Positions 11,263 to 23,400 of a stretch of DNA of 64,000 nucleotides are shown piece after piece. Origin of the DNA: Tamarix chinensis (lineage: Eukaryota > Streptophyta > Magnoliopsida > Caryophyllales > Tamaricaceae); assembly GCA_030549775.1 (NCBI GenBank), contig CM060177.1:60514638-60578637 (forward strand). Reading direction: 5' to 3'. Made by a program: the position numbers and the translations under genes. The notes beneath the pieces were generated by a model, which worked only from the letters and a program-made list of their open reading frames with translations, did not search any database and was not told the origin of the DNA. Each line of letters begins with the position of its first letter. The stretch's first letter is position 1.

Positions 11263-12189
11263 AACCCCTCCATTTTCCCTCTCCTTTTCCTTCCTTCACA
11301 ACCCCTTCCCCTCAACCCTTCTCGGCAGCTAACTTCGCCGCCTTGCCGCCGTCGTCTTCGCCGCCCTATGCCACCGTAAAACCACCCTTAGCCTCCACCT
11401 ACACCCCCTCTTCACTTCTGCACCATTTCCCTGCCTTAGAACCTCCCCTAACCACCTTCTTTTCTAGCCTAAAGACCCTAACCCGAAAATAATAAATCTT
11501 GCTTCCTTCACCCCCCCTTCGAACCCTTCCACCCCTCATTTTTGTATGAAACTCACACTGCTCATGCAGCGTGAGCTCCCCTTTATTTTGAAAATTAATC
11601 GGCTAATTTTTAAGGTATAATGGTATTTCATGTTAAGTTTTTATTGATTAAATTTTATAAAGTTTTATGCTTGGATTCTTATTTCTAACATAAATATGAT
11701 GGATATTATTTTTAGGCGTTGAGTTGCTAATTATGCTTGGTAATATTTGATATTTTGCGGGATTAAGGTAACCATTAATCCTCCCTTAAATATATGGAAA
11801 AACGTATGCTAGCACATTAGGGATTTAGTTTGATTTTATGCATGGTTTGTGTGCTTAGCGTGATATATATATATGGTTGCTTATATTGCTTGATAAAAAG
11901 GAAAAATATGATAACTTTTGTGCCATATGTAGGTATGATAATTAAGGAAGAAGTTTGATTATTGATGGAAATATTAAATGCTTGTTTATGATGTATTATG
12001 TTGCTAATGCATGAGTAATATTATTGCCTAAGGGTATTTTAGTAATTATGCTTATGAAGTATGTGATCTAATGTATGTAGTTGCTGATGAGTATTATGTT
12101 GAATAATGACAAGTTGGTGGACTTAGATGATAAGAATGAAGTACTAATATCATTATTTTATGTAGTGATGGTAAATTCATAAAAATGGT

Positions 12190-12890
12190 GAATAAAGGGG
12201 TTGAGTGGAAATTTTATAAGTGAAAAGGGTATTTCGGTAATTTTATAAGTAAAAGGGTAATTTGGTAATTTAAAAAGAAAGAGGTTAAATGATAATTTAT
12301 AAGTAAAAGGATAAAAATTAGAAGTTGTGAGAAAGAAGGGTATTATGGTAATTTTGAAGGAAAAAGGGCAATATGGTAATTTGACAAGTAAAAAGGGGCA
12401 AAGCGGTAATTTTAGAGTCAAGGGCGTAATATAGTAATTTTATAAGTGGTAAGAATGGTGATCTTGGAAGTAGGGGTAAAATAGTAATTTTAGATGAAGG
12501 AGGACATTATGGTAATTTTTTAAGTAAAAGGGCAATATGGTAATTTTGAAAGTAAAGGGGGCAAAATAGTAATTCCATAAGTAAATGGAAATATGGTAAT
12601 GGTATAAGTGAATGGTGAAATGGTAATTTATAAGTAAGGGGTAATATGGTAATTTTGAAAAGGAAGGGCAAAATGGTAATTTTGTAAGGAAAGATAAAAA
12701 TGGTAACTTTGGATGTAAAAGGGTAAAATAGTAATTTGTAAAGAAAAAGGAGTGTTATAGTAATTTTACAAGTAAAAGTGTATGGTGGTAATTTTTATAA
12801 ATAAAAGGATATTATGGTAATTTGAAAGTAAGGGGTAGAAGAGTAATTTTGTAAATAAAAGGATATTATGGTAAACCCGGTAGTAAGGGG
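12190..12890. repeat. GGTAATTTT minisatellite, period about 26-30 bp
   Basis: More than twenty imperfect units of the type 'aagtaaaagggtaatatggtaattttg' run through this interval, with drift in unit length and sequence. The 87-codon open frame on the minus strand at 12158-12421 is a by-product of the repeat (recurrent PF-YK-L words) and is not a gene. Confidence 0.85.
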
Positions 12891-12949
12891 TAACTTGGTA
12901 ATAATGATAACGACAAAGGATAAATTAATAATTAAAGTATGATTAAAAA

Positions 12950-13960
12950 GGGGTAATTGGACAACTATGATAATAGAGAAGGGTAAGGTGCAGTGATGGG
13001 GTGGTAGTAGCTTGATTGGCTGGGTAGATTGAAAAAGATGGTGGAGGTGCTAGGTTGGTTGTAGTGGAGGGCATGTGGGAGGGATGGAGGCTATAAAGAA
13101 AGGAGGTGCAGGAGGGGATGGTGCTATAGAGGGTGGCATCAAAGCGAAGGGGGTAATGGTAGGCTGTGCCGAATTAGGGGTAAAATCAATGAATTTTTTC
13201 CCTATTGCCAAGGGGGTGTTATGGAGAGAGTAACTAAAGTATATGGATAAGTAATGGTTGAAGCAATTGGTGCTAGGTTGGAGGCTATGGAGATGGGAGG
13301 TGATGGATGCTAGGAGAAGAGAAAGAATGATGTGGTGGATGATGGTTGACGATGCAAAAATGTAAGGAATGGGATGTGGTTGGCATGAGTGATAGGGATA
13401 GTTGAGTGAGAGTTGTTATTAAGGCAAGGTGAGGGTGGTGATGTTTATTGGGGCTGGTGCATATGAGGTTGTTGGCATATGGTGGAGGCTAGGATGGTTA
13501 GTGGTGGAGGAGCCCAAAGAAGGTGACATGCAAGAGGGGTGGAGGAGGTCAGGGCAAACGATGGTGAGGGTGTAGTTTTTGTAAAATCAATTAGGGTTGA
13601 GAAAATAAGTGTGGATTGGATGGGCCGGTTGGACTTTATGTAAAATAGGAGGGAAGAAGGTGGTCGGTGATATTTGTGGATGATGGAGATAGATGGGGTT
13701 GGTGCAGGATAAAATGGGAGGGAGTAAGAGATAGGAAGGTAGGGATTGCCTGCCTTGCTAGAAAAAACACACAAAATAAAGGGTGGGCATATATGTATGT
13801 ATATATGTAGGATTTTTGGTGATGGTGTATGGACAATGGAGAGGTAAGGTGATGGCGAAGGGTTGCAGCATGATAAGTGGAAGAAAAATTGGGAGTGTGT
13901 AGTGGAGAGAAAGGCTGCACGACAAAGGGTTATGTGACGTAGGGTGATGGTAGGGATAAG
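12950..13960. other. G-rich GGTGG/GGATGG tract within the LTR-like unit
   Basis: A strand-asymmetric stretch (many ggtgg, ggatgg, gaggtg words; almost no C runs). The open frames it throws on the minus strand (13445-13920) are proline/serine/leucine-rich and look compositional. Similar tracts lie at 39286-39790 and 53509-53780, inverse in context to the minus-oriented LTRs. Confidence 0.5.
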
Positions 13961-14220
13961 TTAGGGTGTAAAATAGAAAGGTAATGCGGTATTATTTTGT
14001 TTATATGTAGATTTTATTTTGATATGCTAGGGAACTAGTAAGAAAACAAAATTAGAAGAAAATAGATTGATTTCATATAAGTTTCAAAAAAAGAAAAAAT
14101 GATTAAAAAAAATTCAGAGAAATTATTTTGGTAATAAGTAAAAATTTAATACTTAAATAATTAGACCATGATTTAAGGGTTTGTTTTTAAATAAAAGGTT
14201 GTGAAATTTTGGGTGTTACA

Positions 14221-16589
14221 TAAACCATTTTCCCTTCATTCTCCATTCGATTAATGGTATATTAGCAGCTCTGGCTTCTATTTTTCCTCATTTTCTATTA
14301 ACCATCTAGTGCCTATATTTTTCCCTCTCTTTTTCCATCACCCATTCCTCCTTCATGTTCTCTACTTCTAACCCTTTACACCTCTTATAACCCATCCTCT
14401 AACCCTTTCTCTATCTACTCTTAAGCAATATAGTGTAAGATTTAGGAAAGAAATAAGGATTGGGTTTTTTCCTTGTTACTTACTTTGGTGAGATGGTTTT
14501 TTCTAACTTTTCTCCCAACCTCTTTTTTATACAATTTTAAGGAGATTATATTGAGATTTTATCTATTATTTTATGGTTTTCAAGGTTTAAAAAATTTTAG
14601 TTGGGGTTTTCAATTTTTGATGTGATTTTTTCTAAGCATTACTAAGTAAGTCATTATTTCCATATGGTGTGGAGTGAATCAAAATGTTGATCAGAGGGTA
14701 TGAAATTATGATTTTTTCATGCTGACATGATAGTAGTAGTATTGTGGTAAATCATGCTTTAAGTTTATTTATTTTGAGAAAAATATGTTTTATGCATATA
14801 TCTTGATGATTAATTTGGAATAGAACATGATTAAGTAGTTGAGCATGATTAATCTTTTTTTTTGAAAGTATCAAATTATATAGAGGTGATATGGTTGGTA
14901 TTTGTACAAACTGATCGATTAGTTTAGTTAAACTAATCATCTAGTCTATAGAACAGTCAAACTATTTGTCCAACCCATCAACTAAATTTTCTATGGTATT
15001 ATTTGGTTTAGTCTAGTCTTGAACGTATCAAATAGTTTGGCCAACCAATTGACTTGTCTCTAGAATAGTCAATCATTTCGCTAAGTTGATTAACTTGTTT
15101 TAATAAGAACACTAGGGTTTAGTACTACCAAACTGATGGACTTGTCTATATAACTAATGATCGGTTTCAACTAGAATGTTTTATTTAATTCCTTTTTACC
15201 TTATAAGGGTTTGAGACTTGGTATGATGTTATAATATGAACCATTGATTATGCAAATCTGCTTATTAGCATGAATTAATTAACTTAATTAATGGATCAAA
15301 TTAGTTAGGTATTAATGATATTACTAATAAGCACTTATGATGTGTTATATTGGATACCTTAGAATAATTAGGTAGTCATGGTTAACTTAGTATACTATAT
15401 GTCCCTTTCTTTGTATAGAACTTGTTAAATAAAACATAATCACTTAATGTGGAAGAATATGGATCACTATATAGGACTAGATTATTTTATTATCAATTTG
15501 GTATTGGGGGTTAGTTCAACTTCAAGTGTTTTTAAATTTTATCGTTAGGAAAGATCCTAGTTGATTCATGTGCCTTTCTTAATCTAGACACAGATGATGT
15601 ATTGGAGGGTATCGATACTAAAAGGCCTAGTAACATAAGTGATTTATTTAGCTTCAAGTGGACTTTATGTCCATTGGTAGTTTTCTTGGTTTTGGCTAAA
15701 ATTATGTCCTATAGTTATTTTGTTTGACTTCCATAAGTATTGAGAAACCATGAGGGATGATAAAGTCTATTACCCAAAGAAAATAAAAACAAATAAATAA
15801 CTTAATGGAGATATAACAATGTGATTAAAATATCATCAATGGTTAAGAGGAATGGACCTTAGTGCTTACCTTGTAGTACACACCCTTGGTTTGTCACTTC
15901 ATATAATCATACACTTTTATCCATCATTCCTGAATTTTGTGACATGCATGATGAGCCATGAACTTCCTATGCTTGGAGTGAAGCATGATATTTCTATGAA
16001 TTACATATCTAGCACTGAGCACGACTCTATCTACTTTCATATGAATTGCATAAGGTACCATGATGGGAATTTAATGTTAGAAAAGCACATGAGTTGGTAT
16101 GTTCCTTTATAAGTATGAAAATGCATGACAATATGACTTGTATGCTTATTATAGTTATAAACACATCATGAAATCCCATGATTAGATTACATGACTTACT
16201 TCATACGTAGCATACTAACATGCTTATTTAATCGGTCACTTGATCAATTATACGAGTAGACTACCTTATGCTAGTATTTGAGGGTGGCTAATAGCCGACC
16301 TACTTATATGTTGGGTTTGGAGGGTGAGAGTGTGGATGTTCTATTAAAAAATTTGTGAACAGGTTCGCTTGCATGATCAATAGAAGCTATATGATTTTTA
16401 TTATCATTTTGGAGAAAAGTAACTCAATGCCACCATTTAAGTTACTAGAAAGACAACAAAATTAACAATAATAGTACTAACAACACATACTTTTAGCAAC
16501 ACCACATAAAATAAATAAATGAAAGCATGCAAAAATATTCACAAATTAGCAAATAGATGTTAGTTGGTTGAGCCACAAAATGGCATGAA
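14221..16589. other. No gene; decayed LTR-like sequence
   Basis: It begins CT-rich (14221-14420), then becomes AT-rich. 14880-15180 repeatedly uses words such as 'gattagtttagttaaactaatc' and 'caatcatttcgctaag' that also occur at 55270-55393 and 59902-60090, in a minus-oriented LTR-like unit. That supports a diverged plus-oriented relative. The 86-codon frame at 15852-16112 has no recognisable domain. Confidence 0.4.
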
Positions 16590-17100
16590 TTTTAACGCAT
16601 GTAAGATAGATGTATCCCACTGAGAGGAAGTTAAAAGACTTGAAGGAGTATATATAGAAATATGCTTGACTAAAAGGTTCTATTGCTTAAGGTTTCATAG
16701 CTTATAAAACATTGAGTTTTTGTTCTATGTACTTAAAGGTGTTGAGACTAAGTTCAACATGCTAGATAGGAATGTAGATGCAGTTATGGGGAAGCATCAG
16801 ATGCCGGTGTTCTAATCTTAGGCTCACCTAATTGGTAAGAAGACGCATGCGACTATAGTAGATAAAGTTAAGAAATACACTCAATGGTATGTTTTGAACA
16901 ATTGTCCAGAAATACATAAATATTTTTAATAAGTGTATTATAATATTCTCTATATTTATCATAGTATTATATAGAAGTACATGGTGAAAATGCATTGTTT
17001 TTATAATGAACACATCGATGATATTCAATAACGTGGGGACAGTGCCAAATTTAAAGAAAGAATTTCCATATTGGTTCTATTCAAAGGTATTTATTTTTAG
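16590..17100 (+). pseudogene. DUF4218-like fragment of the CACTA element
   Basis: Broken translation keeps the recognisable order of this domain: a PTERKLKDLKEY-like start (about 16617-16655), GSIA-GFIAYKTLSFCSMYL, a KFNMLDRN-like segment, and QWYVLNNCPEIHKY near 16880-16920. Several stops and at least one frameshift interrupt it. The domain is normally found C-terminal to the Transposase_21 core, which is missing. Confidence 0.65.
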
Positions 17101-17329
17101 TCATAACAAATGAAACCTTACAATAATTCTTTATTTGGTATATTATATCATTAATTATTTAAAACACATAATAATTATATATGTATGATTTGTATGTAAT
17201 GATATCACCTTATGCACCAATGAGTTGTTTTCCTTGGCATTTGGAGCATTTGATATGGTGTTTTCATATTCAATTTGCATAATTAATGTCGTTAAAATAT
17301 CAGCACATGATATAGACCTAAAGAGAAAA

Positions 17330-17700
17330 ACACAAAATAGTAGGGTATATGTATTCGGCGAGGGCAATGACAAGTTCTATGGACAATTAATTGAGATCAT
17401 AGAATTATCTTACTTGTCCAAGTATTTTGTAGTTTTATTTAAATGTAAGTGGTTTGATACTAATGTGAGAAAGAAGAGGATTGTGGATACGAACCATCTT
17501 ACAAGTGTGTATATTATGGCTGAGTGGTATAAGGATAACTAATATATTTTTGGAACTCACGTAAAGCAAGTTTGGCACGTGGATGATTTGTACAGTGGTC
17601 CAAATTGGAAAGTTGTATGGAAAGTCAATCCTCGCAACATTTATGACTTAGATGATGACACTCTTGATAACATACATATGGTAGATGATATTGAATAGAG
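17330..17700 (+). pseudogene. DUF4216-like fragment of the CACTA element
   Basis: The 105-codon frame 17225-17542 contains FYGQLIEIIELSYLSKYFVV, LFKCKWFD and later VDTNHL. After a TAA it continues with VKQVWHVDD, then NWKVVWKVNPRNIYDLDDD. This order (a 'YYG-L-I-EL...VVLFKC-W' start and an 'A-QVFYV-D...W-VV-K--PRDL-D' end) is typical of DUF4216 in CACTA elements. The upstream part of the frame is probably former intron. Confidence 0.7.
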
Positions 17701-19740
17701 TGGCATTGACTTCAATTTTGATATCATAAATTGTATGTGCTTGTGCTAATTTTTTTGTGGTCGACAGTAGTGACAAAGATGATATGAGAGACTTCATTAT
17801 TGAAGATGACAATGTAGAATAAGAATTTTTACATGGAGATAGTGAAGGAGAATTTATTGATAGTAATAACATTTACGATTCTAATTAGTAATTGCTTAAT
17901 AAGTTGAGTTTTTACATTAACATTTATGATTATGTTCAATGTTATGTACTTTATTTATTTATGTATATCATAATAATGAATATTTTATATATACTAAATA
18001 TTTGATAGTTTTTATAGTTTCTATATGGCTGATGTTGTCGCTCGAGGTCATGGTGGTGATGGTGATGGATGTGATCCATCACCTCCTCACATATTATAAT
18101 ATGGGTGTCAGAACTCAAAAGGTATAAATTGTATATACAAGTTTTAGGTCTTAGGGGGGAGGGTTAGAGAAAGAAATGGGGACATAATGATATTGGAGCA
18201 GTTTGAGAGGAGGTTAGAAAAAATTTGAGGCGGACTTTGATTTTCAAGCAAACACGCTAAATGTGATAGGTCTACATAGTAAATGGTTTATTAGACGTGT
18301 TGAGAATAAGATTAGAACCAAGATACCATCGTGTTACAAGAGGAAATCACAGCTCCCTTCAAAGGATAAGGCAAAGATCATCGTAGAAGTTGAGTTAAAG
18401 TTTATTTTATGTCTTTTTTAATTAAATTATAAAATAATACTTGTATAATTTTTAACTTATTTTTGTGTATATATGTAGAATTATTTTGATTTAACTGCAT
18501 GGAGGGAAAATCATTCATGGCCACGAATTGAATTAGGTCTTGATTGAATGATGACTGGTCAATATAAAGATAGAAAATGTGATCATAAGATGGATTGGCT
18601 GGAGGACAATAATTACATGCCTTCTTTTTTTTTAACCAGATGTGTGGCAAAGGTGTATCGATCTTTGGACTTCGGAGGATGCAAAGGTCATATTAAATTT
18701 TGGTATACAAGTTGAATAAAATGACATATATATAAAGAACATGACCAAGCTTAATATTTGGTTCATGAAGGCTTCGGTAAAAAAAAATGTTGTAAATAGG
18801 GAAAAACAAACCACCCCTTATTGTCTTGGTACACAATTGTTGTCATAATATCGCTACAAGAAGGTATTTTTGGATTTTTAATTCTTTATTTATTTATCAT
18901 GTAATATTGTAAATGTATTAACTTTTCTCTTATGTATAGACTAATCCAGAGATAACCAAATTGTTGCCTATCATAAAGACCTAAAGAGAAATGATTTTAA
19001 AAAAAATAACAAATGGGTTACTTCCCAAGTTGAAGAGAATTTTATAAGTTTGTTATATGTAATTAATTATAATATATATTAATAACATTCCTTATAATAT
19101 ATCTAAATTTTACTTATATGAGCAGAATAATATGCTATGTAGATAAGAGGAGATCTTGTCCCTAATGGCTTCTTATTGCTCTGACGATCCTACGCCTCCT
19201 AAAATTGGTGAAGAACCAATACTAGAAGATTTCTTACATAGTCATCTAAGGCATAGAAAAGGTGTAGGATGAAGGTTTGTAAGAGAGAGCTCAAGTCATA
19301 CTGATTCTCGCACGAGTTAGATGCATGGTCATTTTGTTTAAGAACAACAATAGAAATATCAAATAGAACAAAATCAAAAAGAAATGAGTGAGATTATAAC
19401 CCATTAACAAGCAACATTTGAGTGACAAGAAGAAGAATTAAGACAAATGCGGGGTTTTATAGCTACATGGACTCAAGATAATCCACCTCCACCATCATAT
19501 TAAGATCAAGATAAATATCAAGATGATTGTTAGGTTTTATGTTACAATTGACATGCTAAATGTTATAATAATATGTTTGTTTTGTAAATTATGTTTTTAT
19601 AACGATATTCGTGTTTAAAATCAATTATTTAGTATATATTACAAGTCATATATTTTTAGGTTTTTCATTTTCTATAATATTTTTGAAAGAAAATATTGTT
19701 GATAATTTGTTAGTTATGAGTTTTTAAATAGTAATAGAGC
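17701..19740 (+). other. CACTA interior with eroded second-ORF remnants
   Basis: Many stops on both strands. Fragments such as IPSCYKRKSQLPSKDKAK (about 18328-18380) and a proline-rich end near 19480 fit the variable TNPA/Transposase_24-like part of CACTA elements, but the match is weak. No intact gene is visible. Confidence 0.4.
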
Positions 19741-20167
19741 TTGAATAAATCATTTATTATCGTCGGTATTAAGAATACCAATGATATATCATCAGTAATA
19801 AGGAAGAAAATCATTTATTACTGTTGATATTAAAGCTTAATACCAATGATATAACGTTGGTATTAAGGAAGAACAATTGTTGGTATTAAGATAAAATCGT
19901 TGTATTAATTATATCATCATTATTAAGGGGGTTATTTTTTTTATATAACTTAATTGTTAGTTTTATGTCCAATTACCGACAAACAAATCTTCGTAATTAA
20001 GACATAATACTGACGATAAAAGTATTATTACTAATAAGCTTATTACCGATCCACTTGTACTGTTGATTTAATACCGACAAATAATTATTGGTAGTATTTA
20101 TTACCGACAAATATGCTGTTAATACCGAAAATATAAATTGTCTGTATTAACCCTTATTCGTGTAGCG
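19740..20167. repeat. CACTA right subterminal repeats and degraded terminal inverted repeat
   Basis: About ten short units, either CGTCGGTATTAAG/TTGGTATTAAGG or the inverse TACCGACAAA, alternate in orientation over 400 bases and stop at ATTCGTGTAGCG. Such subterminal arrays are the transposase-binding regions of CACTA elements. Confidence 0.75.
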
Positions 20168-20233
20168 GTAGAGGAGGTAGGCAGCAGTAGCACTGGTCGA
20201 GACTTGAGAGAGCCTTCACAGGCCCACATACTA

Positions 20234-20239
20234 TTTATT
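20234..20239 (-). terminator. Polyadenylation signal of the LACS1-like gene
   Basis: AATAAA on the minus strand in 'actataataaatagt', about 220 bases past the stop codon; suitable distance for a plant 3' UTR. Confidence 0.55.
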
Positions 20240-20458
20240 ATAGTACATCGACTCGGTATTTGATCATGTACCATGCTCATTATACATTAAGCTTACCTTT
20301 CAACGTACGATGACAATCCAGAAACCCTCCAGAACATGACTGATAATATTCGGTAATTGGCATTTTCTTGAACAATCTCACTGCAATGGAATATACATAA
20401 TGGAGCTGGGGTAAATTGCTTATCTATGGCATCATGAGGGCCCCATAAGGCAAGCTCA

Positions 20459-23400
20459 TTATTTCCCTTGAGTCAGGGCTCGATAAAGATCATCAATCTC
20501 CGTCTGCAGCAGTGGCAGAAAGAAAGGCATAAGGAAGTGAATCTTTCGTTGTCCGACCGAAAATTCTATAGAATCAGGGAAGAAAAGTGATGCTTTCTTT
20601 ATGGGTTTTGTGCCTTTCTCACCTGGTAATGTTTCAGGATTATATTCCTCTTCTTCTTCATAGTGGGGGTCAGGAATTCTTTGTGCAGCTCAAAGGGTTG
20701 GGGTTCCAAAATGACGCCCTTTACATACTCAAAACCACTCAGCTGCTTTCACCGAGCAAAACATGAATTATGAAACTTATAAGCATGATGGACTTACGAA
20801 TAATTAACCTTAAAACAAGTGGTGGAAGTACATTTTCATCAATCAATTGCAAGAATGCTGAATAGGATTAGCTGGTCATGCTTGCCTATCTCAGGCCATG
20901 ACGTATAGGAACATAAACAGTAGTAAGCTTAGGGCCCGTCTTCGTGACTTTATTATTAGATCAGATCAACAGTTAGATTATATCAGATATTGATACTTAT
21001 TATTATTATTATTATTATTATTATATTAATATATATTATTTAATTAATAATATTATTTATTATTTAATAATTAAATCAATATAATTATTAATAATCATAA
21101 TTTTTCTAATTACTATAATTATTATTAATTATAACTATTATACTTACTGTAATTATTATAATTTATAAATTTTATAGTCACATAATAAGAATTCATTGTA
21201 ATTATTATAACTACTTTAATTTTCATTAAACATAATAATAAAGTATTTATAAAAAAAATGACAAGTATTTTAATTAAATTAGAGTAATAACTATTACTAC
21301 AATTGCAATTATTATTATTTAATCTAAAACTATTTCTAATAATAGTATTTATAATAATAATATTTCTTTTTATAATAATATTAAGAAATTAAAAAAATTA
21401 TGATTATTATTATTATAAGGATTATTATTTTTATAATAATAACAAGAATAAAAGAATTATAATCATAAAAAATTATATTGTTAATATTATTTTTCCTATG
21501 ATATTATTTATAATAATATTAATAAAAAATTGATTATGTTATTATTCTATTATTTTTTATAATATTATTAATTTCAATATTATTTATAATAACTATATAT
21601 AATAGTATTTTTAATAATATAAATAAGATTATATTTTATTGATATAAATATCATTACTTTTATTACAATATCATAATTATAATGATAATAAATAATATGA
21701 CCATATTTACATTAATATTATATTAAATATAATAATTATGATTTACATAAATATAATAATAATAATATAAATATTACCATAAATTAAAATAGTAGTTATA
21801 ATTTTATTAATTAGAATTATTGTTAATTATAATAATAATAATAACTATCATTGTTATAATTATTTTGATAGTGATTATTAATATATAAATAAATAATAAG
21901 TTATATTAATTATCGTTAGTAATAATCAGATTTGATCATATCAGAGCACTAATTTTGATTAGAAAATTCAGTCCAGCTTAATATGTTGAAAGGCGATGCA
22001 CTGAGCTTTACCTTGTTTCTCTCAGACGTGGCCTTCAGTTCCATGAGGATATATTGTTTCAGTTCATTGAGGGAGCACAATTCAGAAAACGAAACTTTGA
22101 AGCCATTTTGATCTGCCCATTTATTGGCATTCTCTTCATTTGGTACAACGACGGCCACCAACATCGACTTGAAGCTATCTCCGTACACCCATATCTTAAA
22201 GAAGACAATCCAGCATATGTTATAATAATTGGTATAACAAGTTATATAGCAAGGGCATGCTACTCTCGGAAACAAGAGGCTCACGTCTTCTATCATGTGG
22301 TTAACGCCGTATACTTTTTCCAGGAACTCGACCGCGACGTATTCCCCTTGTGAAAGTTTTATCAGATTCTTCTTCCTATCAATTATCTTAACGACTCCAT
22401 TAGGGAGCATCTCCCCAATGTCACCTGCAGCAGCAAACAAAGATAAAAGAAAAGAGGCGAACTCCTAATAATATGTCTGTTGAAGATATAGGCGACCAAT
22501 ATTTGAATTCGGAGTTTAGCAACCTGTATGAAACCATCCATCTTTAAAGGCTTCTCGAGTCAGCTCAGGGTTCTTGTAGTATCCTGAGAACACAGTTTTA
22601 CCCCTCACACACACCTCACCGCGCGGAGGGTCTGCCAGCGGATGATAGCCCATCTCTGGTACTTCCTCCAGACGTAACTCACTGTATACAGATACAGCAC
22701 CGACAGTCCCCAGCATCGACATTTCGTCTGGGAAGCCAACGGTGGTCAATCCACAAGTCTCGGTTAATCCTGTAGAATGTGTAGAAGTGACTCATCATTT
22801 GCGCACGGAGGAGAGTGAAATGAATATATTGGCCATGTTATAGAAACATCCTTAGCCCAAACACTCCCTCATCCTTGTTTTTTTTTTTTTTTCCGCTCAC
22901 CATAGCCCTGGAGTACGAAACAACAGCAAGTGACTCGCAAAAATTCTTCTATCTCCCTGCTCAAAGGTGCCGCTCCGGAAACAATCAGACGGACTCGACC
23001 GCCTAACCTTTGCTTGATCTGTACTCGCAGAAGGAACAAAAGTAAGAGGCTCCACATCATTGGTCAGAAGAGATAGTACAAATGTACCAAACCATTTATT
23101 TCACCCTCTGTTAATGAAACCATGCACATCATATAAAAGCACGGAGGCTCATGGTTGGGGAATGAATCGGTAAAAACCTTTCTGAAAGCTATTAGATCTG
23201 CCAGTGGCGATGCGTTCTTCTGTTTATACCCCATATTCATCCAAGCAAGTTTGCTGCATAAAATACGGTTTAAAGTAAATGTTTACTTCAAGAAAAAAAA
23301 AATTGAAAGGATGGGTTGTTTGTAGTCATGTGCATTCCATTACTTACTACTTGAAAAGAAGACTAAAAATCTTCCTCCTTCTCGGATTGAGTTCTTCAAT

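Larger units (their letters stand above)
2617..14220 (+). mobile_element. Large LTR-like unit, plus orientation, split by a gypsy insertion
   Basis: The left end is TGTAATACTCCAAAAAT at 2617 and the right end is TTTTGGGTGTTACA at 14220. Removing the inserted element (3852-11257 plus one copy of its target duplication) leaves about 4.2 kb. Order: AT-rich U3, a pyrimidine-rich and GC-rich stretch (2940-3840), a TATA box at 3495, more CT-rich leader (11263-11560), AT-rich sequence, a GGTAATTTT minisatellite (12190-12890), a G-rich tract (12950-13960) and the terminal segment. The left half mirrors the ends of the LTRs at 38890-39270, 52960-53508 and 59500-59896. The right half does not obviously match the 1-1008 copy, so this is a different subfamily or a chimera. 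The flanking 5-mers (AAGAG and TAAAC) do not match. It is non-coding; open frames at 3054-3962 and 11238-13920 are low-complexity. Confidence 0.6.
16590..20167 (+). mobile_element. Decayed CACTA (En/Spm-like) DNA transposon, right part
   Basis: Contains DUF4218-like and DUF4216-like pieces, which in plants accompany the CACTA transposase. Broken downstream sequence follows, then a right end packed with ACCGAC/CGTCGGTATT-type subterminal repeats, closing in ATTCGTGTAGCG at about 20167. That end is a degraded form of the reverse complement of the CACTA-type end CACTACAAGAAT. The transposase core (TNP2-like) and the left end are not seen, so the element is truncated on its left. It ends less than 70 bp from the polyadenylation signal of the LACS1-like gene. 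Confidence 0.75.

Noticed and set aside
12158..12421. 87-codon minus-strand frame with recurrent PF-YK words
   Set aside because: Produced by the GGTAATTTT minisatellite.
15852..16112. 86-codon plus-strand frame
   Set aside because: No domain, AT-rich surroundings, no splice or codon support.
18852..18865. CGCTACAAGAAGG, similar to a CACTA left terminus
   Set aside because: Located inside the element remnant, followed by sequence unlike the right end; probably chance.
22054..22353. 99-codon plus-strand frame
   Set aside because: Antisense shadow of LACS1 exons on the minus strand.
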